Positions 53,451-61,197 of a stretch of DNA of 64,000 bases are shown one piece after another. Origin of the DNA: Mycolicibacterium grossiae (GTDB lineage Bacteria; Actinomycetota; Actinomycetes; Mycobacteriales; Mycobacteriaceae). Under the pieces are notes generated by a model that was not told the DNA's origin, searched no databases, and saw only the letters and a program-made list of their open reading frames with translations. Numbering within the stretch: the stretch's first letter is position 1; each line of letters starts with the position of its first letter. The stretch covers positions 1,364,001-1,428,000 of the forward strand of contig NZ_CP043474.1 of NCBI RefSeq assembly GCF_008329645.1, read 5' to 3'. Position numbers and translations under genes: made by a program.

Positions 53451-54374
53451 CTAGACCTTCCCTCCCGGAAACATGGTCTTGACGGCTTGGGTCATGGTGG
53501 CGCGTGCCGCCGCGGCGTCGTCCGGCTCGAGCGAACTGATCGCCATCACGTAACGACGGTCCGGCCCGATCGCGCCGGTGGAGACGTGCAGCTGGTTGCC
53601 ACCGTTCCAGCAGCAGAACCAGCCCTGCTTCACCGCGACCGGCTCGGCGTACAGACCCTCAGGGATGCCGAAGCGCTGCGGATACCCATCGGTGCCCGTC
53701 GGTGTCGACTGGGCGAGGTTGCCGAGGATGACGTTGGTCTGTTCGGGCGGCAGTCCGCCGGTGCCGTCGAGGAGCATGTCGTAGTAGCGAACGAGGTCGG
53801 CGGCCGTGCTCGTCGTGACGTCCCAGTGTCCGTTGGACGGTGCCGTCGTACCCGGCAGGCCGTACCTCGCCTTGACGCGGGCGATCACGGCGTTGCCGCC
53901 GCTGCGATCCCAGAACGTCTGCGCCGCGCTGTCATCGGAGGAACGCAGCATCACGTCGAGCGATCGGCGATCGGCGTCCGACAGCGTCGCCTGCCCCTGC
54001 GACTCGCGCAGCAGGAGGTCGTCGGCGATGAAGAGCTTGACGACCGACGCGATGGGGAAGGGCTTCGCGACGCCGTTGGACACGGTCTGCCCGGTGGTGC
54101 GGTCCATGACGACCGCCTCGATGTCGGCGCCCGATGCGGCGGCATCGGCAGTCGCCTGTCGGACGCGGGCGTCCAGACCGTCGAACGATGCGACCGGCTC
54201 GCCGGGCGGGGCTGCGGGCGGCGCCGGTGCGGGCGCCGGCCCGGTGACGGCGGGCGAGGTGTCATCGGCGGCCGGTGGCGCACCCCAGACGCGGGCTTCG
54301 CAGCCGCTGAGCAGAACCACCGCACCGGCGATCGCCGTCGCCGTCGCCAGCGACTTCTTCAGTTGTCGACGCAT
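53451..54374 (-). CDS. LppW-like lipoprotein of the class A beta-lactamase fold
   Basis: Lipoprotein of 307 residues related to M. tuberculosis LppW. The signal peptide has the lipobox LLSGC (C25), and a Pro/Ala-rich linker follows. Of the class A beta-lactamase motifs SxxK is kept (S110VVK113 in IASVVKLF). SDN reads SDD (146-148) and KTG reads KQG (in VKQGWF). It may therefore be a weak DD-peptidase or a binding protein rather than an antibiotic-hydrolysing enzyme. GGAGGAAATG precedes the ATG. Confidence 0.85.
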   Translation of the reverse strand: MRRQLKKSLATATAIAGAVVLLSGCEARVWGAPPAADDTSPAVTGPAPAPAPPAAPPGEPVASFDGLDARVRQATADAAASGADIEAVVMDRTTGQTVSNGVAKPFPIASVVKLFIADDLLLRESQGQATLSDADRRSLDVMLRSSDDSAAQTFWDRSGGNAVIARVKARYGLPGTTAPSNGHWDVTTSTAADLVRYYDMLLDGTGGLPPEQTNVILGNLAQSTPTGTDGYPQRFGIPEGLYAEPVAVKQGWFCCWNGGNQLHVSTGAIGPDRRYVMAISSLEPDDAAAARATMTQAVKTMFPGGKV

Positions 54375-54498
54375 TCATTTCCTCCGACCAGGCGGTGATC
54401 CACGGGAGCGGGGTCAACGCTGCGCCCACTGATTACCCAATCTAGACGTTTCACGCAGCCGGGCGAGATCTATCGTCCGCGGACCGCAAGCCGCCCGG

Positions 54499-55101
54499 CT
54501 ACGTCGTCTCGGCAAAACCCAACGCCGTCAACTGCATTCGCATCAGCTTCTTCTGATAGGCCGCGGGAAGGCGCTTCGGAAAGAGTTCGGCGTGCACGGA
54601 CAGGCCGTCGATGACCGCGATGAGCAGTTCGGCGATGGCGGCATCGGTCAGGTCGCTGTCGAGCAGACCGACGCGGCGGACGTCGGCGATGAGTTCGCGG
54701 AGCCGCGCGAGCAGATCGCTGGCCGCTTCCACCTGGAATTCCCGCAGGGCGGGGTTGGAGAGGGCGCGCGGCCAGAAGGTGATCTCCATCAGCGTCTCGA
54801 CCCGCCGGTCGTCGTCGAGGGGAAGGTTCTGCAGCAGCAGCGCCCACAGCCGCCCGAACTCGTCCTTGCCGCGCATGCTGCGGGCCACCCGCTCCATGAA
54901 CTCGCGGTGCGTCTTGCTGAGGATCGACCGCAGGATGTCGTCCTTGTCCTGGAAGTAGTGGCTCAGGACTCCGTTGGAGTAGCCGCACTCCTGGGCGATG
55001 GCACGTGTCGTGGTGTTGTCGAGGCCGACGCTCTCGATCACGCGGATGGCGGCGCGCAGGATCTCCTCGCGGCGTTCGTCGTGGTCGACGATCTTCGGCA
55101 T
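54499..55101 (-). CDS. TetR-family regulator, BetI type
   Basis: TetR regulator of 200 residues. The helix-turn-helix region is ILRAAIRVIESVGLDNTTTR and CGYSNGVLSHYFQDKDDILR. The C-terminal domain is of the BetI type (TetR_C_6). GAGGGGAGCCG lies before the ATG at 55101. It begins 98 bases downstream of the aldolase gene on the same strand and probably controls the permease-kinase-aminotransferase-aldolase operon. Confidence 0.9.
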   Translation of the reverse strand: MPKIVDHDERREEILRAAIRVIESVGLDNTTTRAIAQECGYSNGVLSHYFQDKDDILRSILSKTHREFMERVARSMRGKDEFGRLWALLLQNLPLDDDRRVETLMEITFWPRALSNPALREFQVEAASDLLARLRELIADVRRVGLLDSDLTDAAIAELLIAVIDGLSVHAELFPKRLPAAYQKKLMRMQLTALGFAETT

Positions 55102-55199
55102 CGGCTCCCCTCGGCGATCGGCGTCGGACCGAGTCTAGGACGCGGCGGCAACGACCGACCGGAGGCCGCAGGACGGTGACGGTGTGCGCCTCGCGCCGG

Positions 55200-55850
55200 T
55201 CAGGAGCCGTAGGACAGTCGTCGGGACTGCGCGGCGACCGCCTGGAGATCCGCGTCGGAGAGCAGAGCGGGAGAACCGATGCTGCGCGCCGCGAGGTACA
55301 CGTCGCACAGCCACTCGAGCAGGCAGGCGTGTTCGACGGCCTCGCCGACGGAATGGGCGGTGCTCACGGCACCGTGGTTGCGCAGCAGCACCGTCGAAAA
55401 CCCCTCGCCGACGGCCTTCCCGACCGCGTCGGCGAGTTCGTCGGAACCGAAGAGGAAGTAGGGAACGGTCGGGATGCTGCCGCCCAGTCGCAGCAGGTTG
55501 TAGTGCACCAGCGGCATCCGGTCGCACACCAGGCCCACGGCCACCGAACTGCGGCCGTGGGTGTGGACCACGGCGGTCGCCGACGTCCGCTCGTAGATGC
55601 CCAGATGCAGCCCCGTCTCCGACGACGGCCGGGCCCCGTCGAGGACCGCACCCGAGCGGGTCAGGACGGTGATGTCGTCCGGGTGCGCGGTGTCGAAGCG
55701 CAACCCCGACCGGGTGATCAGGACGTGCTCGCCGGTACGGGTGCTGACGTTGCCCGCGCCGGCGAGCGCCAGCCCCTGCGCCGCCAGCTCCCGGCAGCGG
55801 GCGGCGAGGTCGCTGCGCGCGTCGTCGAGGCCGGAAACGTCTGGTGTCAT
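55200..55850 (-). CDS. class II aldolase/adducin-family protein
   Basis: Zinc-dependent aldolase-type protein of 216 residues (fuculose-1-phosphate aldolase family). Catalytic and zinc positions are present: SSETG (E78), HTHGR (H96, H98) and LLRNHGA (H159). GAGNVSTRTGEHVLITRSG is the phosphate-binding region of the family. Such enzymes cleave a sugar phosphate to dihydroxyacetone phosphate and an aldehyde. The ATG overlaps the stop of the aminotransferase gene (ATGA, 55847-55850). It is the fourth gene of the operon; the substrate is unknown. Confidence 0.9.
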   Translation of the reverse strand: MTPDVSGLDDARSDLAARCRELAAQGLALAGAGNVSTRTGEHVLITRSGLRFDTAHPDDITVLTRSGAVLDGARPSSETGLHLGIYERTSATAVVHTHGRSSVAVGLVCDRMPLVHYNLLRLGGSIPTVPYFLFGSDELADAVGKAVGEGFSTVLLRNHGAVSTAHSVGEAVEHACLLEWLCDVYLAARSIGSPALLSDADLQAVAAQSRRLSYGS

Positions 55851-57115
55851 CGGGCGCCGTGCTGCGGGTGCCGGGCCCGCAGTGCGGCGAAGGCGCCGTC
55901 GAGACCGCCGAGAGCCATGTCGAGATCGTCGGACGTCATCGCGGCCGAGACGAACCAGTTGTGCTTGGGGTGGACGTAGACCCCACGCGCTTGGGCTTCG
56001 GCGCTGAAGGCGATCGCGAGGGCGTGATCGACGTCGTCGCGGAACGCGAGGTTGGGCATCTGCGCCGGGCCGGTGTAGGTGACGTCGAATCCCCACCGTG
56101 CGGCGCTGTCGAGGACGCCCGTGCGGAGCTGCCCGCCGAGTTCGCTCATGTGGGCCACCGCGTCGCGCCGTTCGAGTTCTCCCAGCGTGGCGAGGCCGGC
56201 GGCCATGGCCACCGCGCCCATCCAGAACGAGCCGGTGACGAAGATGCTGCCCGCCGCTTCGCGGTAGCGGTCGGTTCCCGTGACGGCGGCCAGGGGATGG
56301 CCATTGGCGATGGCCTTGCTCCACGGCGTCAGGTCCGGGTGGACGCCGAGCGGCTCCCAGCTGCCGCCGTGGTGGAGGCGGAAGCCGGCGCGGACGTCGT
56401 CGAGGATGAGCGCTGCGCCGATCTCGTCGCAGTACGCCCGCACGTCCCGCGCGAAGGCCGGGTCGACGAGTTCCTGGTCGAATCCCGCGTCGTGGCGGAA
56501 CGGACTGACGATGATGGCGGCGACGCGGTCGGTCTTGTCCCCGACGGCCGCGCGGATGGAGGCGATGTCGTTGAACCGGTAGTGCAGGAGGTTCGCGCGG
56601 TCTGCGGCGGTGACGCCCGCGGGGAACGGGGTGCACCACGGCGCGGCGCCGTGGTAGGCGCCCGCGGCGACGAGGATCGCGTCACGGCCGGTGGCGGCTC
56701 GAGCGATGGTGCAGCACATGGTCGTTGCGTCCGTGCCGTTCTTCGCGAACATCGCCCAGTCGGCATGGGCCACGGTACGGACCAGGGCCTCGGCCAGCTC
56801 GACCATGACAGGAGCGGGACCGTTGAGGCAATCGCCCTGTCGGCGTTGGCGTTCGGCGGCCTCCTCGACGACGGGATCGGCGTGGCCCAGGATCACCGGT
56901 CCCCAGCTGCACATGAGGTCGACGTACTCGTTGCCGTCGACGTCCCACAGGCGCGCACCACGTGCGCGGGCGATGAACTGGGGGATCGCCGGAAAGGTCC
57001 GCATGTCGAGGTGGCCATACATGCCGTTGGGCACGACGGCGGCGGCCCGACGGCGGAGGTCGGTGTCGACGGTGCGGTGACGCGGGTCGGTGCCCGCGTC
57101 GACGTGCGTGGTCAT
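55847..57115 (-). CDS. class III aminotransferase, glutamate-1-semialdehyde type
   Basis: PLP enzyme of 422 residues. The Schiff-base lysine is K267 in WSKAIANGHP, the pyridine-N aspartate is in LILDDVRAGFR (239-240), and the phosphate-binding segment is KNGTDATT. It resembles glutamate-1-semialdehyde aminomutase but lies in a catabolic operon; the true HemL is expected elsewhere. It probably removes or moves an amino group of the imported compound. The ATG at 57115 lies 28 bases after the kinase gene. Confidence 0.9.
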   Translation of the reverse strand: MTTHVDAGTDPRHRTVDTDLRRRAAAVVPNGMYGHLDMRTFPAIPQFIARARGARLWDVDGNEYVDLMCSWGPVILGHADPVVEEAAERQRRQGDCLNGPAPVMVELAEALVRTVAHADWAMFAKNGTDATTMCCTIARAATGRDAILVAAGAYHGAAPWCTPFPAGVTAADRANLLHYRFNDIASIRAAVGDKTDRVAAIIVSPFRHDAGFDQELVDPAFARDVRAYCDEIGAALILDDVRAGFRLHHGGSWEPLGVHPDLTPWSKAIANGHPLAAVTGTDRYREAAGSIFVTGSFWMGAVAMAAGLATLGELERRDAVAHMSELGGQLRTGVLDSAARWGFDVTYTGPAQMPNLAFRDDVDHALAIAFSAEAQARGVYVHPKHNWFVSAAMTSDDLDMALGGLDGAFAALRARHPQHGAR

Positions 57116-57143
57116 GGTCGTTCTGCCTTTCGTGGCGGCGGGT

Positions 57144-58171
57144 TCAAGACTCGAGCGCGACACCCGCGCGCGCGGTGTGCTGGTCGAGGGTGCGGTGGAT
57201 GCGGTCGGCGACGTCGGGATGGTGGGTGTCGATGAGCGCGAGGACGCCAGACAGGTCGTCGATGCCGGCGTCGGAGCCGAGACCGGTCGCCACCAGAGCC
57301 CCGCAGGCGCAACCGATCAGCGCCGCGTCCTCCACCGCGCATCCGGCGAGCACACCGGTGATCATCCCCGCGTTGAACGAATCCCCGCAGCCGGTGGTGT
57401 CAACGACGGTCGTCGGGAACGCCGGCACCGTCACGGGGCCCGTACCCGGTCGGACCAGAAGCGCACCGTGCTCGCCGACCGTCACGGCGACGCCGCCGAC
57501 GCCTCGGGCGAGCAGCGCCCCCGCCGCGTCGACGAGGTCGTCGCAACCGGTCAGACCCCGCAGTTGCAGGTCGTTGGGCATGAACCAGTCCACCATCGGC
57601 AGCAGCGGGGCGAGCATCGCCATGGTGTCGGGCGTGGGTGCAACAGGTCGACGAAGATCGGCGTGCCGGCTGCGTGCACCGCCTCGAGGATCGCGATGCC
57701 GTCGGGTTCCCACAGCCGCGGCGTGGTCTCCGGCCCGCCGAGCAGGACGGCGTCCGCTGCCAGGAGGGCACCGGTGTCGAGATCGGCGGCCACGAGCGTC
57801 GGCGTCGCCCCGGGGACGTGCAACGCCGGCCGATCTCCGTTGGGTCGGATCGGCAGGATCGTCGCGGACGTGACCTGGTCGCGTCGCACCACGAGGCCGT
57901 CGACGTCGACGCCGTGGGCGCGCAGTTGGGAGGTGAGGAGATGTCCGAGGACGTCGTCGCCGATGGCGGCGAAGGAGGACACCCGGCACCCCAGCTTGGC
58001 CAGGTCGACCGCCGCTCCGCCACCGGTTCCCGCCACGGTGAGCCGGATTTCCTCGAGGCGTGCGCTGCCCTGGCCGGCGGGGATCTCGGACACCGGCCGG
58101 CCGAGGACGTCGACGATGTGGGGGCCGACCACCGCCACCGCGCCCCACGGCGCGCGTGCCGGCGCCGTCAC
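57144..58171 (-). pseudogene. PfkB-family sugar kinase gene with one-base frameshift
   Basis: Ribokinase-type kinase. The N-terminal part, from GTG at 58171, reads VVGPHIVDVLGRP, VAGTGGGAAVDLAKLG and PIFVDLLHP in one frame. The rest, including VDWFMPNDLQLRGLTG and the ATP/anion-hole motif DTTGCGDSFNAGM, follows in another frame to the stop at 57144. The switch lies at the C-run read as GGG at 57636-57638 on the plus strand. One missing C there explains it, and adding one base gives exactly 342 codons. It may be a recent mutation, phase variation or a sequencing error. GTGA at 58168-58171 joins it to the permease gene. Confidence 0.82.
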
Positions 58172-59640
58172 GCCGGCTGCCGTGACGGCGGTGCGGGATC
58201 GAAGTCGACGACGGCGCCGCGCCGGAGGCGGCGGACCACGAATCCGACGGCGAACGCGAGGGGGATCGACCACGGCAGCAGGTTCGGGATGGTGTCCTCC
58301 GTACCGGTCAGCACCGAGTAGTTGGCGATGATCAACGCAGTGGCGGTGAGGAGTCCCACGGCTCCGATGGCGGGCGCCACCAGGGTCTTCCAGATTCGGC
58401 CGTCCCGGCGTCGACGGAAGAAGACGACCACGGTCACGGCGACGGCGCCCTGCATGGCGACGATGCCGACGGTGAACAGCCCGCCGAGGCTGGTGTAGAT
58501 GCCGAGGTAGGGGTCGGCCCCCACGAGGGCGAACACGGCGACCAGGGCGGCGGTCAGGAGCGACAGCGCCTCGCTCGCGCGCGCGGGCCCCTGCGTGCGG
58601 GAGTGCAGGACGCCGAGGAACTTCGGCATCGTGCCCTGCGTGCCCATCGTCTGCAGGTACCGCGTCGTCGCGTTGTGCAGGGCCACCAGCGACGCCAGCA
58701 CGCTGGTGAGGAAGAAGATCTGCATCAGCGTGGCGAGCACGCTGCCGCCCTGCTCACCGGAGAGCACGAACAGGAGGTCGCCCTGCGCCTCGTCGGCCCG
58801 GGGGCCGATCTCGTCGACGCCGACCGACCCGACGATGAGCCAGATGGTGAGGAAGTAGAACACCGAGATGACCCCGACGCAAAGGTAGATCGCGCGGGGC
58901 ACCGTCGTGCCGGGATTGCGCGCCTCGTTGGCGTAGATGACGGCCGACTCGATGCCGATGAACGACGTGAACGCGATCATCAGGGCCGGCCCGATGCTGC
59001 CGGAAAAGACGTGCTCCGGGGAGAAGACGTCGAGCGGCAGCGCGGAGATGCCGCTGTGCGCCAGGATGAGGACGTCGAGGACGACCAGCATCGCGAACTC
59101 GGCGACGATCATGACGAGGAGCACGGTGGCGCTGAGGTCGGCGGCATGCCGACCCAGCGCCCCGACGATCACCATGGCGACGACGGAGTAGACCCACCAG
59201 GGCAGGTGCAACCCGTGTCCCTGGGCGATGACATCGGCGAAGTACCCTGCGGCAGCGGTGATTCCGATGGTCCCGGCGCCGTAGGCCAGTGTCGTTGCGT
59301 AAGCGGCCCCCAAACCCGCGCCGGGGCCGAAGCCGGCGTGTACGTACCGCGCGAAGCCCCCGCCGCCGGGGACCGCCCTGTTGATGGCCACGTACCCGGC
59401 CGCGAAGCACCCGAGCACCAGGCCCGCGACCAGGAAGACGATCGGCAGCCCCGCCCCGTTGCCGAGGGTGAATCCGATCGGCGTGTTGCCGATGACCGAT
59501 CCCAGGGGGGCGGCGCACGCGACGACCAGGAGGGCCACCCGGCTCGTCCCGAGGTTGGCCTTGAAGTGCGTCGGTTCCGCGGGGGCGTACGGCGCCGAGG
59601 TGCCACTGGGGGCCGCGGCGTCGGGTGCGGGTGCTGACAT
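58168..59640 (-). CDS. APC-family amino acid/polyamine permease
   Basis: Secondary transporter of 490 residues with twelve predicted helices (about 32-475). The APC hallmarks are the GSVIGNTPIGFTLGNGAGLP segment in helix 1, GGGGFARYVHAGFGP in helix 2-3, and FTSFIGIESAVIYANEARNP in the middle. The substrate should be an amino acid or amine, brought in with protons. GGAGGAGATACCCG precedes the ATG at 59640, and a good promoter lies about 110 bases upstream. It is the first gene of the operon with the kinase, aminotransferase and aldolase. Confidence 0.92.
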   Translation of the reverse strand: MSAPAPDAAAPSGTSAPYAPAEPTHFKANLGTSRVALLVVACAAPLGSVIGNTPIGFTLGNGAGLPIVFLVAGLVLGCFAAGYVAINRAVPGGGGFARYVHAGFGPGAGLGAAYATTLAYGAGTIGITAAAGYFADVIAQGHGLHLPWWVYSVVAMVIVGALGRHAADLSATVLLVMIVAEFAMLVVLDVLILAHSGISALPLDVFSPEHVFSGSIGPALMIAFTSFIGIESAVIYANEARNPGTTVPRAIYLCVGVISVFYFLTIWLIVGSVGVDEIGPRADEAQGDLLFVLSGEQGGSVLATLMQIFFLTSVLASLVALHNATTRYLQTMGTQGTMPKFLGVLHSRTQGPARASEALSLLTAALVAVFALVGADPYLGIYTSLGGLFTVGIVAMQGAVAVTVVVFFRRRRDGRIWKTLVAPAIGAVGLLTATALIIANYSVLTGTEDTIPNLLPWSIPLAFAVGFVVRRLRRGAVVDFDPAPPSRQPA

Positions 59641-59747
59641 CGGGTATCTCCTCCGGAGCGTCGCAGGACGGGTCGTCGTCGGCTGAGAACTGCAACTCGG
59701 GATCACGCGGTCGTCGAGCACACCGGGGGAGCAGCGCCGTAGCTCGT

Positions 59748-59776
59748 AAGTTAGGCGGGCGTCCGAAATAAAACAA
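59748..59776 (-). promoter_or_regulatory. sigma-A-like promoter of the permease operon
   Basis: On the minus strand TTGTTT (59776-59771), a 17-base spacer and TAACTT (59753-59748) form one of the best promoters in the window. The start point would be about 100 bases before the permease ATG. An inverted repeat AACGCG-N7-CGCGTT (59794-59812) just upstream, and CTCGTAA repeated at 59743 and 59789, may bind the TetR regulator or an activator. Confidence 0.6.
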
Positions 59777-59852
59777 GAGGGGCGGGAACTCGTAACGCGA
59801 TGGAAACGCGTTGCGGCGTCGGGCCGTCCGACGGGGAAGTCGCGACGCGGAC

Positions 59853-60671
59853 TCAGTCCAGGACGAAGGAATCCTCGAGTGCGACGGTGCCTTCGGCGAT
59901 CACCTCGAGGTAGGCGCCGGCGCACGGCAGCCGGCCCAGGCCGAAGGAGTCGACGAGGTTCTCCGCGGCGGGTGTCCGCAGGGCGCTCGGGGCGCGCTCG
60001 GAGTCGCCGTGCTCCAGCGTCGGGATCACGCACCGCGGTGTGGGACCCATGCCGCGCAGCCGGACCGTTCCGACGGTGCACGTCCGGCCGGTCCACTCGT
60101 TCTCCGTGTACGGCGGATGACCCGCAGGGGTGGCGATGACGATGTTGGGCCGGTAGCGCTCGGCGTCGATGCCGATGTGGGCGAGCGTGGCCTCGGTGAT
60201 GACGTGCAGCGGTGCGAGGTCGACGAACGACTCGCCCGGCGTTCCCTCGGACAGCTCGAGCAGCGGCGCGTCGACCTCCGCGTCGAGCCCGTGCGCGAGC
60301 ACCAGGTCCGGGTCGGCGCGTTCGACACTCGCTCCGGGCGGACGTTGCCGGGCCAGCCGCACGGGACGGGAGAGCAGGTCGGACAGCGCGTCGTCGAACG
60401 CCGCGTCGCCGGGGGACACCTCCGCCCCGTCCGGAAGACTTACGCGCACCCGCCCGTCGTCGATGCGTGCCGAGCACTTCAACAGGTGGCGCCAGAGTCG
60501 CGCCTGCTTGGCACTGGCGACGCGTCCGGTCTCCTCGTCGATCAGGGCGAGCCGGCGGTCGCCCTCGGCGCCGCCGTAACCGATGTCGAGCGTCGCCACG
60601 GTCTCCCCGAGCATCGACTTCACGGGGTAGCGGTGCAGGCTGGCGACGTGCATCTGCGGTGCTGAGGTCAT
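59853..60671 (-). CDS. MOSC-domain protein
   Basis: Molybdenum cofactor sulfurase C-terminal (MOSC) family protein of 272 residues. The N-terminal beta-barrel begins VASLHRYPVKSMLGE (MOSC_N). The MOSC core has FVDLAPLHVITEATL, RFRPNIVI-like RYRPNIVIAT, and the putative Mo-ligand cysteine in PTPRCVIPTLEH. Related proteins such as YcbX reduce N-hydroxylated compounds; the partner is unknown. The ATG at 60671 starts the normal N-terminus. Confidence 0.88.
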   Translation of the reverse strand: MTSAPQMHVASLHRYPVKSMLGETVATLDIGYGGAEGDRRLALIDEETGRVASAKQARLWRHLLKCSARIDDGRVRVSLPDGAEVSPGDAAFDDALSDLLSRPVRLARQRPPGASVERADPDLVLAHGLDAEVDAPLLELSEGTPGESFVDLAPLHVITEATLAHIGIDAERYRPNIVIATPAGHPPYTENEWTGRTCTVGTVRLRGMGPTPRCVIPTLEHGDSERAPSALRTPAAENLVDSFGLGRLPCAGAYLEVIAEGTVALEDSFVLD

Positions 60672-60702
60672 GGAGCCAGCGTAGGCGGCGTCCCCACGAC
60701 GG

Positions 60703-60732
60703 GACCCCTCCCCGGGGGCGCGGGAAGGGGTC
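60703..60732 (-). terminator. terminator hairpin downstream of the small secreted protein gene
   Basis: A 12-bp stem with one mismatch (GACCCCTCCCCG at 60703-60714; CGGGAAGGGGTC at 60721-60732) and a 6-base loop lies 16 bases beyond the stop of the 86-residue gene on the minus strand. Confidence 0.65.
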
Positions 60733-60747
60733 TCGGGTTCGGGCGGC

Positions 60748-61008
60748 TCAGGCCTGGTCGGCGCCGGTGAGGTGGGCGATGTAGGCAGGGCCGTGGTTGC
60801 CGTGCCAGCCGGGCTTGGCCGACGGTGCGGGGTGGGCGTGGGTCTGCGGGGAGTAGGAGTAGCCGGGGCCGGTGGGGTCCTGGCCGCCGGGGCCGGTGGA
60901 CGCGTTGGCAATGCCGGTGGCGACGAGGGCGGCGGCGCCGGAGATGGCGAGGGCGAGGACGGGGAGGGCAAGGGTGGGGAGGATGAAGTAGCGGGCGGTG
61001 GTGGTCAT
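60748..61008 (-). CDS. small secreted His/Pro/Gly-rich protein
   Basis: Exported protein of 86 residues. A signal peptide (about 1-36, cut near ANAST) leads to a mature part rich in Gly, Pro, His and Tyr (GPGYSYSPQTHAHPAPS, then PGWHGNHGPAYIAHL). Five histidines could bind a metal. AGAAGGATCGAC precedes the ATG. It resembles other short exported proteins of mycobacteria in layout; I do not know a function. Its own terminator follows. Confidence 0.7.
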   Translation of the reverse strand: MTTTARYFILPTLALPVLALAISGAAALVATGIANASTGPGGQDPTGPGYSYSPQTHAHPAPSAKPGWHGNHGPAYIAHLTGADQA

Positions 61009-61181
61009 GTCGATCCTTCTGTCTCGGTGAGCCTTTCGGCTCTGCGTCCGGTGTGTTCCGGTGATGAGATGACTATGTCGCGGATGTGGGCCCGGGTCTG
61101 TCGGGCGACCGGTGGATGAGGCGGGGGAACCGCGGGGTCCCCCGATCGGAGGACGACGCCTCGACCTTCCGGTTACGGGAA

Positions 61182-61196
61182 GCTCCATAGTGGAGC
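61182..61196 (+). promoter_or_regulatory. inverted repeat at the start of the GMC oxidoreductase gene
   Basis: GCTCCA-TAG-TGGAGC (61182-61196) ends one base before the ATG at 61198. CATAGT inside it (61186-61191) could be a -10 element of a leaderless transcript beginning at the ATG. Upstream, CTTCC-N7-GGAAG forms a second small dyad (61166-61182). Confidence 0.4.
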
Positions 61197-61197
61197 C

